This document shows, piece by piece, positions 42,954 to 50,686 of a DNA stretch of 57,430 nt. The notes below the pieces were generated by a model. The model saw nothing but the letters and a program-made list of their open reading frames with translations. It made no database searches and was not told the DNA's origin. The translations under genes were made by a program, and so were the position numbers. How positions within the stretch are numbered: the first letter of the stretch is position 1; every line of letters begins with the position of its first letter. Source of the stretch: Bacteroidales bacterium (GTDB lineage Bacteria > Bacteroidota > Bacteroidia > Bacteroidales > UBA932); contig JAGAKR010000006.1 of NCBI GenBank assembly GCA_017625535.1, forward strand, positions 1 through 57,430, given 5' to 3'.

Positions 42954-43715
42954 TTACAATTCCTTATAAAAAGTATATGAATTTGCCTGTGCAGTAGGCA
43001 TAATCACCATATCATTAATATTCACATGCGCAGGACACTTTATCATATAAAGGATTGCATCAGCCACATCCATTGCCGTAAGCGGAGTGAACCCTTTGTA
43101 TACATTGTCTGCACGCTGCTGGTCCCCTTTGAAGCGTACCAGTGAGAACTCTGTCTCCACAGCACCAGGGCAAATCTGTGAAACCCTTATATTATAAGGT
43201 AGCAGGTCTATCCTCATACCTTTTGTAAGTGCATCCACAGCGTGTTTGGTTGCACAATATACATTGCCGTTTGCGTAAGCCTCTTTGCCGGCAATTGAAC
43301 ATAGGTTAACAATATGTCCGCTGCGGCGCTCCTTCATAATGTTGGAAACCACTCTGGTAACATAGAGCAGCCCCTTTACGTTGGTATCTATCATCCTCTC
43401 CCAATCATCCACAACACCATCCTGCACGGGATTGAGCCCCACAGCAAGACCTGCATTGTTCACAAGTACATCAATATCCTTCCACTCTTCAGGCAAATTG
43501 CCCAGATGTTTCTCAACCTCTTCCTGGGAGCGTACGTCAAACACCAATGGGAGAACCTTTACTCCATATTCATTTTCTACCTCAAAGGCAAAAGTCTCAA
43601 GCCTGTCTGCTCTACGGCCTGTAACAATGAGCCTGTACCCCTCCTTTGCCAGAAGGACTGCAACAGCCTCCCCTATTCCCGATGTAGCACCGGTTACCAA
43701 AGCTATCTTTCCCAT
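42954..43715 (-). CDS. Short-chain dehydrogenase (YdfG-like)
   Basis: A 253-residue SDR. TGATSGIG binds the cofactor, TGRRADRL after the second strand favours NADP(H), NNAG is intact, and the catalytic residues appear in NLCSIAG and VYCATKHA. It resembles YdfG-type 3-hydroxy acid/serine dehydrogenases. The open frame starts at 43745, inside the dipeptidase gene; ATG 43715 (MGKIALVTG) lies 4 bases after the dipeptidase stop and matches usual N-termini. It is the second gene of a two-gene unit. Confidence 0.85.
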   Translation of the reverse strand: MGKIALVTGATSGIGEAVAVLLAKEGYRLIVTGRRADRLETFAFEVENEYGVKVLPLVFDVRSQEEVEKHLGNLPEEWKDIDVLVNNAGLAVGLNPVQDGVVDDWERMIDTNVKGLLYVTRVVSNIMKERRSGHIVNLCSIAGKEAYANGNVYCATKHAVDALTKGMRIDLLPYNIRVSQICPGAVETEFSLVRFKGDQQRADNVYKGFTPLTAMDVADAILYMIKCPAHVNINDMVIMPTAQANSYTFYKEL

Positions 43716-43719
43716 ATCA

Positions 43720-44832
43720 TTATAATGTATAAGCAACGTTTTCAACCTGATTCATAACCCTCAGGAAGTTCTCTCCAAGGATGCATTTGATATCATCATC
43801 AGAGTAGCCTCTCAACTTCAGTTCCTCTGTAATCACACCAAATTTTGAAGAATCCTCCAAACCTGCAGGAGGTGACTCAATGCCGTCAAAATCGGAACCC
43901 AAACCAACGTGTTTCACACCAACAAGATTCACCACGTGGTCTATGTGGTCTACCAGCACCTTATATGAAGGTCTTGGAGTTGAATACAAAGCCTCGTAGG
44001 CCTTCTCATATCTCTCCTTACGGCGTTTGCAGCGCGGATGCAACTGATAGTCAATCAGTGCCTCATCAAACTCATCACACAAATGGCCTGCAACCTTAGA
44101 GTACTCAGGATCAATGAAAGAAGAGTAGAAATTTATCTGTATAACACCGCCTGCAGCAGCCAGATCCTTTATCATCTGGTCTGTCATATTGCGCGGATGG
44201 TTGCACAAAGCCCTGCAGCAGGAGTGGGTGGCCACAATAGGAGCCTTTGAATATTTGAGGCAGTCATAGAAACTCTCATCGGAAAGGTGCGATACATCTA
44301 TCATCATACCCAGGCGGTTCATAACCTCAATAACCTCCTTGCCAAACGGACTCACACCTCCCCATCTCTTCTCCTTAGGGGCACAAGAGTCACAAATCTC
44401 ATTGTTCCCGGCGTGGGTAAGGGTCATATAACGTACACCCATCTTATAGAAAAGTTTCAACAAAGAGAGGTCTTTCTGTATAGGGGAACCGTTCTCAAGA
44501 CCAATGAAGATGGCGGTCCTTCCCTGTGCCTTAAGTTCGCGTGCCTCACGCACTGATGTTGCCAGACCCACCTTCTTCGGGTTCTCATCAATCACCTCGT
44601 GGGTAAGTGCCACCAACTGGAGTGCACGGCGTGTTGCCTCGTCGGGAGAAAGGGAATTTGAAGTGTAGGCTGCAAAGAATACACCATCAACCCCACCCTC
44701 TTTAAGGCGGTCAAAATCTATATGTCCAAGTTTCCTCCTCTTTGAAACATCCTGTCCGCGGATGATTGCCAGAGGGGTATCACAATGTGAATCAAGCACA
44801 AAGGCTTCCTTATGAAGTTCTGCTGCTGTCAT
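43720..44832 (-). CDS. Membrane dipeptidase family (M19) zinc peptidase
   Basis: A 370-residue renal-dipeptidase-like enzyme. Metal and catalytic motifs are visible as LDSHCDTPL (H-x-D), GLENGSP, MMIDVSHLSDESF, ATHSCCRAL and GLGSDFDGIE. No signal peptide is seen, so it is likely cytoplasmic despite the family name. It cleaves dipeptides with relaxed, often D-residue-tolerant specificity. It is followed after 4 bases by the SDR gene. The 23-bp tandem repeat lies in its upstream region. Confidence 0.9.
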   Translation of the reverse strand: MTAAELHKEAFVLDSHCDTPLAIIRGQDVSKRRKLGHIDFDRLKEGGVDGVFFAAYTSNSLSPDEATRRALQLVALTHEVIDENPKKVGLATSVREARELKAQGRTAIFIGLENGSPIQKDLSLLKLFYKMGVRYMTLTHAGNNEICDSCAPKEKRWGGVSPFGKEVIEVMNRLGMMIDVSHLSDESFYDCLKYSKAPIVATHSCCRALCNHPRNMTDQMIKDLAAAGGVIQINFYSSFIDPEYSKVAGHLCDEFDEALIDYQLHPRCKRRKERYEKAYEALYSTPRPSYKVLVDHIDHVVNLVGVKHVGLGSDFDGIESPPAGLEDSSKFGVITEELKLRGYSDDDIKCILGENFLRVMNQVENVAYTL

Positions 44833-44850
44833 AAATATAATTATTTAAAT

Positions 44851-44896
44851 TTGTACTCGGTCACCGGGTGACATTGTACTCGGTCACCGGGTGACA
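44851..44896. repeat. Two perfect tandem copies of a 23-bp unit
   Basis: Copies at 44851-44873 and 44874-44896 are identical. Each contains TTGTACT and the perfect 13-bp palindrome GTCACCGGGTGAC. They lie between divergent genes (dipeptidase and ECF sigma factor), 18 bases from the dipeptidase ATG. The period and the ATTGTACT linker are shared with the array at 4239-4278, but the palindromic cores differ. Confidence 0.85.
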
Positions 44897-44926
44897 ACAA
44901 ATTTACTAAAAAATATAGCACAAACT

Positions 44927-44951
44927 GCAACAAACGGAAAAACCCGCCGTC
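44927..44951 (+). promoter_or_regulatory. Possible ECF-type promoter of the sigma factor gene
   Basis: GCAAC (44927-44931), 16 bp, CGTC (44948-44951) resembles the AAC-N16-CGTC pattern of ECF sigma factors. The ATG follows 22 bases later. It would allow positive autoregulation. No TAnnTTTG box is seen here. Confidence 0.35.
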
Positions 44952-44973
44952 TTATAAGTGAAAAGCAGAGAGA

Positions 44974-45465
44974 ATGAACCGGCAAACCAACATAAAAGAG
45001 ATATACGGCCAATATGCACAGCAGCTCTATTTTACAGCCCTGCGCATAACAGGGAGCAGTTTTGATGCAGAAGAGGTGATGCAGGACACAATCCTCAAAT
45101 ACCACAACTTCCCCAAAAAGGAGGGGATAGAGAAACTGGGGAGCTGGCTCAAGAGCGTATGCATCCGCAAGGCTCTGGACAAGCTGAGGGAAAAGCACCG
45201 CACAAAGGAGTTCCTGGAGGAATACAAAGAGGAACAGATACCTGCCCCACCTCCGCAAGTGCAATACACAGTGGAGGAGATAAGGAAAACCCTCCTTCTT
45301 CTTCCCGACAATTACCGCACAATCCTCTCCCTGCACCTGTTTGAAGGGTACGATTACCAGGAGATTGAGCAGATAACCGGCACAAAAGAGGCAACCATAA
45401 GGAGCCTCTACAAAAGGGCAAAAGAGAAACTTGCCGCAACAATACTGGAAAACAAAAAGAATTGA
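44974..45465 (+). CDS. ECF-type RNA polymerase sigma factor
   Basis: A 163-residue sigma-70 family protein of the ECF group. Region 2 covers about residues 8-75 (ALRITGSSFDAEEVMQDTILKYHNF), and region 4 about 100-155 (LLLPDNYRTILSLHLFEGYDYQEIEQITGTKEATIRSLYKRA). It directs RNA polymerase to a small regulon. The next gene starts one base after its stop and encodes a membrane protein that may act as its anti-sigma factor. No FecR-like protein is present, so this is not an iron-citrate-type system. Confidence 0.9.
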   Translation: MNRQTNIKEIYGQYAQQLYFTALRITGSSFDAEEVMQDTILKYHNFPKKEGIEKLGSWLKSVCIRKALDKLREKHRTKEFLEEYKEEQIPAPPPQVQYTVEEIRKTLLLLPDNYRTILSLHLFEGYDYQEIEQITGTKEATIRSLYKRAKEKLAATILENKKN

Positions 45466-45466
45466 A

Positions 45467-45973
45467 ATGGAAAACTTGGAAAAATACATACAGGACAATC
45501 TGGAGCAGTTCAACACAGGTGAAATGCCTGCAGGGCACCAGAAAAGATTCCTTGCAAAACTGGAAGCACTCCAATCCCAGGAGCAGCACCAGAAGCCAAA
45601 GCCACACCACCTGCAAATCCGCAGAATCCTCTTTGCAGCCTCTGCCGCTGCGGCAGCAATAATCATTGCCCTGTTTGCAACCCTGCAGCCCGGCAATATA
45701 GGGCAATCATACAGCATTGGAATACAGGAAATGGCACAGGAAATGTACACAGAAGAGGCAGAAATCCTACAGATGCTCCCAAAAGATGACCTGCAGATGA
45801 TAAACTCGGTAAAATCAATAACCCAAGAGGCCGTTCCCCTTACAGACCTTCTTCCCGACGAACTTTCCCCTGAAAAACGGGCAGAAATCCTAAGGGAATA
45901 CTACAAGGCAAAAACAGCGGGACTCAAAAAGATAAAGACACTTTATGCGCAGAGTGACGAACCAATAGATTAA
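45467..45973 (+). CDS. Putative membrane anti-sigma factor
   Basis: A 168-residue protein with a soluble N-terminal part (1-58), one membrane helix (about 60-76, ILFAASAAAAAIIIALFA) and a charged periplasmic part containing LLPDELSPEKRAEILREYY. The open frame begins at 45431 inside the sigma gene; ATG 45467 (MENLEKYIQDNLEQF) starts one base after the sigma stop and is preferred. The MENLEKYI...FNTGEMPAGHQKRF start resembles N-termini of Bacteroidetes proteins that follow ECF sigma genes. Anti-sigma function is inferred from position and topology. Confidence 0.65.
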   Translation: MENLEKYIQDNLEQFNTGEMPAGHQKRFLAKLEALQSQEQHQKPKPHHLQIRRILFAASAAAAAIIIALFATLQPGNIGQSYSIGIQEMAQEMYTEEAEILQMLPKDDLQMINSVKSITQEAVPLTDLLPDELSPEKRAEILREYYKAKTAGLKKIKTLYAQSDEPID

Positions 45974-45992
45974 CAATTAAAAAAACATCAAT

Positions 45993-46868
45993 ATGAAAAG
46001 ATTCTTCTTTACATTGGCAATAATTGCAGTGGCAGCAATCTCTGCAATTGCCCAGAACAAACTTACCAAAGAGTACAAATTTGGAAAGATAACAAGCATT
46101 GAAGCAAGTTCGGTATACGATATTGAGGTTACCCAGGGCAACTCCGGAACCGTAAAGGTGGTATATGATGAAATTTTTAAAGACAGGCTCATGGTCAACT
46201 ATATCAACGGAAAACTCAATCTGGAAGTAGCCTCTACCAAAATGAGAAACAACAACAGGAACATTGAGGGGATAAAAGTTTACCTCCAGATGCCTACCAT
46301 AGAGAATCTGGACCTTTCAGGAGCATCATCACTCAAGGCAATGGGTTCATTCAAGACTGATGAACTTGATGTGGAACTTAGCGGAGCCTCTTCAATTTCA
46401 GGACTTGTAATAAGCGGAAACGACCTCTCACTGGACTGCAGCGGTGCAAGCACCCTCAATCTTAAAGGAGACTTCAAGACAATAGAAGCAGAAATATCCG
46501 GAGCATCAGAAATAGTGCTCAACAGCAACAGCACCGTATTTGAAGGGGAATTCAGCGGAGCATCAACCGTAAAAGTGTACGGAGACCACAAAAATACAGA
46601 TGTAGTATGCTCAGGAGCCTCAAACCTCACCCTTGAAGGAAAGACAGACTACATAAAATCTGTAACCACCGGCGCAAGCAATCTGAAGGCCCAGGAATTC
46701 ACTGCCCTTAACGGATATGCCCAGGTAAGCGGAGCCAGCAACGCAAAAGTAAGATGTACCGGAGACCTGAAAATTATGGTAGGCCGTGCCTCAAAACTCA
46801 CCTACTACGGCAACCCCAACATCATAAACCTGAACACAGACAACAACATAAAAAAAGGGGATGATTAA
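45993..46868 (+). CDS. DUF2807 (GIN-domain) exported protein
   Basis: A 291-residue exported protein: signal peptide (cleavage after AISAIA), then a beta-helix-like DUF2807 region in which S-G-A-S recurs about every 20 residues (DLSGASS, ELSGASS, DCSGAST, EISGASE, EFSGAST, VCSGASN, TTGASN, QVSGASN). The family is annotated as a putative autotransporter head domain but its function is not established. It is the third gene after the ECF sigma and anti-sigma-like genes, 19 bases downstream, suggesting an envelope-stress regulon member. Its last five codons (KKGDD) form the left arm of the terminator. Confidence 0.8.
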   Translation: MKRFFFTLAIIAVAAISAIAQNKLTKEYKFGKITSIEASSVYDIEVTQGNSGTVKVVYDEIFKDRLMVNYINGKLNLEVASTKMRNNNRNIEGIKVYLQMPTIENLDLSGASSLKAMGSFKTDELDVELSGASSISGLVISGNDLSLDCSGASTLNLKGDFKTIEAEISGASEIVLNSNSTVFEGEFSGASTVKVYGDHKNTDVVCSGASNLTLEGKTDYIKSVTTGASNLKAQEFTALNGYAQVSGASNAKVRCTGDLKIMVGRASKLTYYGNPNIINLNTDNNIKKGDD

Positions 46869-46879
46869 TCCCCTTTTTT
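46851..46879. terminator. Terminator overlapping the 3' end of the DUF2807 gene
   Basis: AAAAAAGGGGAT pairs with ATCCCCTTTTTT. The left arm is coding. Bidirectional, because the TonB receptor gene converges on it. The same hairpin recurs at 52338-52366. Confidence 0.85.
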
Positions 46880-46892
46880 TATTTATAAACAA

Positions 46893-48989
46893 CTAAAACT
46901 CTATACTATAACTCAAACTTGGCATAACCGGAAAAATATACACCTGCTTCCACTCCTTGTCTTCATTGTCGTAATACAGACTGAAGTGGTTGTGTCTGTC
47001 CATAACGTTATACACTCCAACCTTTACATTGTGTGTAACCTTATCCCTGCTGAACTTGCCATACCACCCTATATCCAGCCTCATATAATCCTTAAGCCTG
47101 AAATTGTTTATACCGCTGTAATAATCCAGTATGATATCCTTGTCCCAACCGGGAAGATGTCCTATATAGGTGGCAGACTTCACACTCTCCATATTCCCGC
47201 TCTGCCAGGTGAACAGCACATTTACACCCATCTCACTCCGGTCATCCTTCCTCAAAAGATAATCCCCCTGTACATTCAGAATGTGTGGCCTGTCATACTT
47301 GGCCAGAAATGTCCTCCCCTCATTTACACCTTCAAACCTCCTGTCTGTCCTGGACCAGGTATACGCAACCTTGCAGTCCAAAATCTCACCATCCTTCTCA
47401 TACAACACCTCAATACCCCTGGAGCTCCCCTTACCAACCTCTATAAAACTCTTCCAACTGCCCAACTGTGAGCCGAAAAAATCTGTTGCCTCACTAAAAT
47501 AGATGATATCACTTAGTTCCTTGTAATATCCTCCCACTGACAACCTATGCTCCTTATGCTTAAAATACAACCCTCCATAGTACTGAACTGAACTCTCCGG
47601 ATCCAAATCCTTTGACGATGGAACAATCATATCCAACGACCAACCCAATGGAATACCCTCCAAAGTATGATAATACTGCGTAAGATAATCAAATGTAGCC
47701 TCTACACCCATCCATCCGGTCAGTCTCCTGCTTCCCGACAGACTAATCTCCGGATCATACACCTTGTACTCATCATCCTTACCCTGCTGTGAAAAGAAAC
47801 CATTTCCCCTTAAGGCAAGCATTGCATGACCAGCATCACTGCCCCTGTACTCCAGTTCTCCGTATAAAGTGGCAAGCAGATTCTCAGACTCATTCCTTTT
47901 CCCTTCACTGCCCCTACCGTCTTCCCCGTATATCTTTATGCTCCCTGGGGCAAAATCTGCCTTTGTTGCCCTGGCTCCAAACTGGAATTCCCAGCCCCTG
48001 CCCCATTGGTAACGGTAATTCAAATTTGCTACTGCCTCATCTATCTGTGAGGCAATCCCCAATCTGTTGTAAACACCCTCCAGAGTCTTCTCCTGGTTCT
48101 GGTTGCTCTGGTAACTGTTATACGATACTGACGCCTTTAAACTGCTCCGGTCAGTAATATCCCAATCCCAATGAACATTACCTATGAAGTTGCTCCACTC
48201 CATACGGTCATATGCGCTCCCTTTGCTGTTACCGTAACCGAACCGGTCCATACTGTAGAATACCTCGCCGTAAAGTTTGTGTCTGTCAACGGATTTCCAC
48301 ATTATCTTCCCAAAAAAATCATAAACGCCTGCCTCAACATCATTGAACATATCGGTACGTTTCTCCAAAAGTCCCTTACCCAAGGAATACTCCCATTGAA
48401 GAGGTGAAACTCTGGCAGACGCTATAAACGAAACCTTATCCTTAACTATTGGCAATGAAGCATAGGTCCCAACCATAAAATTGCTTATGCTTGCCTCACC
48501 TTCTGCCTCCGTAAAGTTGCCGTCTTTGGTATGCACTGCTATATGAGAAGCCAACAAGTTTGAACTTTCAGCCCCGAAACCTCCAACATTAAAGTCCACA
48601 TCCTTAACTATAGTATTAGGAAAAACTGATGTAATACCTAACAGATGGCCATATCCATATAGCCTCACACCATCCAACGTAACAACATTATTGCCCAGAT
48701 TGCCTCCCCTCACATAATACGATGAAGAACTCTCAACCCCTGTTGAAATACCGGGCAAGGTCTGGATATACTTTATTACATCCCCCTCGCCAAGCGCCGT
48801 TACCATACGGCGGGTACTCATGGCATTTATCCTCACCAATCCTGCCTTACGGCTCTTTACAGTATCCCCATATACAGTTATGCTGCGCAACGAATCCTGC
48901 ATTGGCTTGGGTGCCTGACAATACACTTCATTATGTATCAGCAGGGATGCCAGTACAAAAAAACATAACTTGACCATAATATTCTTCAT
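46893..48989 (-). CDS. TonB-dependent outer-membrane receptor
   Basis: A 698-residue receptor: signal peptide (MKNIMVKLCFFVLASLLIHNE), TonB-box-like segment (about SITVYGDTV), plug domain with VIKYIQTLPGI, SYYVRGGNLGNNVVTLDGV and a beta-barrel rich in alternating aromatic strands, ending in SLSYSIEF with a terminal Phe. It lacks the N-terminal carboxypeptidase-like domain of SusC. The frame is open to 49007, but ATG 48989 gives a proper signal peptide and clears the upstream stop. It is downstream of a DUF4249 lipoprotein and, further up, of a secreted Cys-rich peptide. Its ligand is unknown; small peptides or metal chelates are possible. Confidence 0.88.
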   Translation of the reverse strand: MKNIMVKLCFFVLASLLIHNEVYCQAPKPMQDSLRSITVYGDTVKSRKAGLVRINAMSTRRMVTALGEGDVIKYIQTLPGISTGVESSSSYYVRGGNLGNNVVTLDGVRLYGYGHLLGITSVFPNTIVKDVDFNVGGFGAESSNLLASHIAVHTKDGNFTEAEGEASISNFMVGTYASLPIVKDKVSFIASARVSPLQWEYSLGKGLLEKRTDMFNDVEAGVYDFFGKIMWKSVDRHKLYGEVFYSMDRFGYGNSKGSAYDRMEWSNFIGNVHWDWDITDRSSLKASVSYNSYQSNQNQEKTLEGVYNRLGIASQIDEAVANLNYRYQWGRGWEFQFGARATKADFAPGSIKIYGEDGRGSEGKRNESENLLATLYGELEYRGSDAGHAMLALRGNGFFSQQGKDDEYKVYDPEISLSGSRRLTGWMGVEATFDYLTQYYHTLEGIPLGWSLDMIVPSSKDLDPESSVQYYGGLYFKHKEHRLSVGGYYKELSDIIYFSEATDFFGSQLGSWKSFIEVGKGSSRGIEVLYEKDGEILDCKVAYTWSRTDRRFEGVNEGRTFLAKYDRPHILNVQGDYLLRKDDRSEMGVNVLFTWQSGNMESVKSATYIGHLPGWDKDIILDYYSGINNFRLKDYMRLDIGWYGKFSRDKVTHNVKVGVYNVMDRHNHFSLYYDNEDKEWKQVYIFPVMPSLSYSIEF

Positions 48990-49007
48990 ATTATCTATAT
49001 AAATCAT

Positions 49008-50246
49008 CTATAAATATTCTATGTCGGGATTTCCTCCCGGCTTATACTCAGGATGCCATATATTTTTATATTTTACGACTTTCTCATCAGATCCGAAATA
49101 GTATATACGATTCGGCGTAGCCCAGGGGGATATCATTCTCCTGCAGGCCCCAAATACTCCAAGAGCGTTCTTTACATTGCTGTAAATCTCCCTATACTCA
49201 TATAAATGCGTCAAATCATCTGTATCCTTCATATCCAATCCAAGTTCAAAACTCAACATATCCTTCATGTGCCTGTCATACTCTGGTGACACCAAATCTG
49301 CAACTACCCGGGCCCTCGGATGGGCAATACCATTGTAATACTGCTTGAAATTGGCTATAACCTGACAGAACTCTGAATGATAACTGACAATCTCCTTATC
49401 AAAAAATATGGTATCACAAGGTATTCTCATATACCTGTGATAAAATAATTTATCACCCGTATTATAGTATGTGGATGTTGTGGTATAGTACATGGGGACT
49501 CCGTAACTCAATACTTCCGGAACTTCCTTTTCATATTCATTTTGTTCAAACTCCTCTATCATATTGCCGGTAAGACCGGATACGTTAAAACCATCTATCC
49601 CATATAAATCTGAATAGATGTATTCTGTTATATTGTATTTGTCCTCTTCCCAATCATAATCCTGACCATATATCCAGATGGCATTGCGGTCCTCTACATT
49701 TAATGTTCTTGTATAAAATATGTAGGGATAGAACTTGAATTTTCCACTCCCTTGGGCAAGCATTTCCGGAGGTACATCTTTAAAAAAAGGGTACATCTCC
49801 ACTCCATTGCTGAAATAACAAAAAAACGGCAAAACGTCATTCGTTTCTTCCAACTTGGTAATACCAATACTATCCTTGGGATATTTGGTTGAAGCTGTTA
49901 TGGTTTTATGATTCGGAATCTTTACCGTAAGATTATATGTATATCCAGGGACTGGACAGAACTCTGACACCCATTCGCCTTTCCCCTTTTTCCGGAATAC
50001 ATAATGCTCAGTTGCCCCGTCATTTTCCAAATCCCGCCCGCTCACAGAAACCTCTGCTTCATCAACATACGGATATTTGTTCTCTGAAATATAGGATGTA
50101 TACCTCAAACTGACTGTCTGCACAGAATCATTCAATAACACACAATTCACCACAACCTCCTGCTCACGAGGATCCAAATCTGCCACTTCCATACACGAAA
50201 CCAATAACAGCAGAACAGAAACAGACAAAAAAACACATGACCTCAT
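49008..50246 (-). CDS. DUF4249 surface lipoprotein
   Basis: A 412-residue lipoprotein: signal peptide with lipobox LLVSC (lipidated Cys18), then an immunoglobulin-like N-terminal domain (VVNCVLLNDSVQTVSLRYTS, typical of DUF4249) and a longer C-terminal part rich in Tyr and Asp. DUF4249 proteins are coded next to TonB receptors in Bacteroidetes and are thought to be surface partners, comparable in position to SusD. Its gene starts 47 bases after the peptide gene and ends next to the receptor gene. Function is otherwise unknown. Confidence 0.8.
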   Translation of the reverse strand: MRSCVFLSVSVLLLLVSCMEVADLDPREQEVVVNCVLLNDSVQTVSLRYTSYISENKYPYVDEAEVSVSGRDLENDGATEHYVFRKKGKGEWVSEFCPVPGYTYNLTVKIPNHKTITASTKYPKDSIGITKLEETNDVLPFFCYFSNGVEMYPFFKDVPPEMLAQGSGKFKFYPYIFYTRTLNVEDRNAIWIYGQDYDWEEDKYNITEYIYSDLYGIDGFNVSGLTGNMIEEFEQNEYEKEVPEVLSYGVPMYYTTTSTYYNTGDKLFYHRYMRIPCDTIFFDKEIVSYHSEFCQVIANFKQYYNGIAHPRARVVADLVSPEYDRHMKDMLSFELGLDMKDTDDLTHLYEYREIYSNVKNALGVFGACRRMISPWATPNRIYYFGSDEKVVKYKNIWHPEYKPGGNPDIEYL

Positions 50247-50293
50247 ATACTCATCAAATTACATTAACCCTTTTTTTACAAAAAATACTGAAT

Positions 50294-50455
50294 TCATAGG
50301 AAACCGCATAGGACAGGAAAATTATAATATCCATTCTGTCCTATGCAAAATAGGCAATTATCTGTTTGGTCTTGATTAAGACAAACTTCTTTTGTTTCCG
50401 CATACATCACTTCGAATGTGAAACATACAAATAAAAATAAAATGATTTTCTTCAT
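50294..50455 (-). CDS. 53-residue secreted Cys-rich peptide
   Basis: A small gene read directly from the sequence: ATG at 50455, stop TGA at 50294-50296. The product starts MKKIILFLFVCFTFEVMYA, a good signal peptide, probably cleaved after Ala19. The mature 34 residues contain Cys25, 34, 37 and 50 (motifs ETKEVCLNQ, NCLFCIGQ, VLCGFL) and three Tyr/Phe. Four cysteines could form two disulfides. The gene is the first of an apparent operon with the DUF4249 lipoprotein and TonB receptor, and is divergent from a TPR-HTH regulator. I know no family for it. It could be a signalling peptide, bacteriocin-like peptide or receptor ligand; the coding call itself rests on signal peptide, codon pattern and position. 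Confidence 0.6.
   Translation of the reverse strand: MKKIILFLFVCFTFEVMYAETKEVCLNQDQTDNCLFCIGQNGYYNFPVLCGFL
50306..50346 (-). promoter_or_regulatory. 11-bp hairpin inside the 3' end of the peptide gene
   Basis: GCATAGGACAG (50306-50316) and CTGTCCTATGC (50336-50346) form a perfect 11-bp stem with a 19-base loop, within the codons for the last two cysteines. No T run follows directly, so it may slow or partly terminate transcription into the lipoprotein and receptor genes or stabilise the peptide mRNA. Confidence 0.4.
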
Positions 50456-50654
50456 GGTATTTGTTTTTAATTTTTCATAAAATTACAAACACAAACTCTA
50501 AGTGTCAAAAAACGCCTTTATTGTATAACTCAGATATTCAAAATGTTGCAAAATAACAACATCGTTAAAAAGTCTAAACTCTCAGTTTGCGCTTTTTTAA
50601 TATCATTGCTTTTGCATTAAGTGTAGAATATGGATACATAGCCACCTTATTTTA

Positions 50655-50662
50655 TATATTTG
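50655..50662 (+). promoter_or_regulatory. -7 box of the TPR-HTH regulator gene
   Basis: TATATTTG matches TAnnTTTG. A start near 50669 places the ATG at 50687 about 18 bases downstream and excludes the earlier in-frame codons at 50660 and 50666. No clear -33 box is seen. Confidence 0.5.
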
Positions 50663-50686
50663 TACATGGATTACATATGTTTTAGG

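Noticed and set aside
44851-44896. CRISPR-like repeat
   Set aside because: Only two copies in direct tandem with no spacers and no cas genes.
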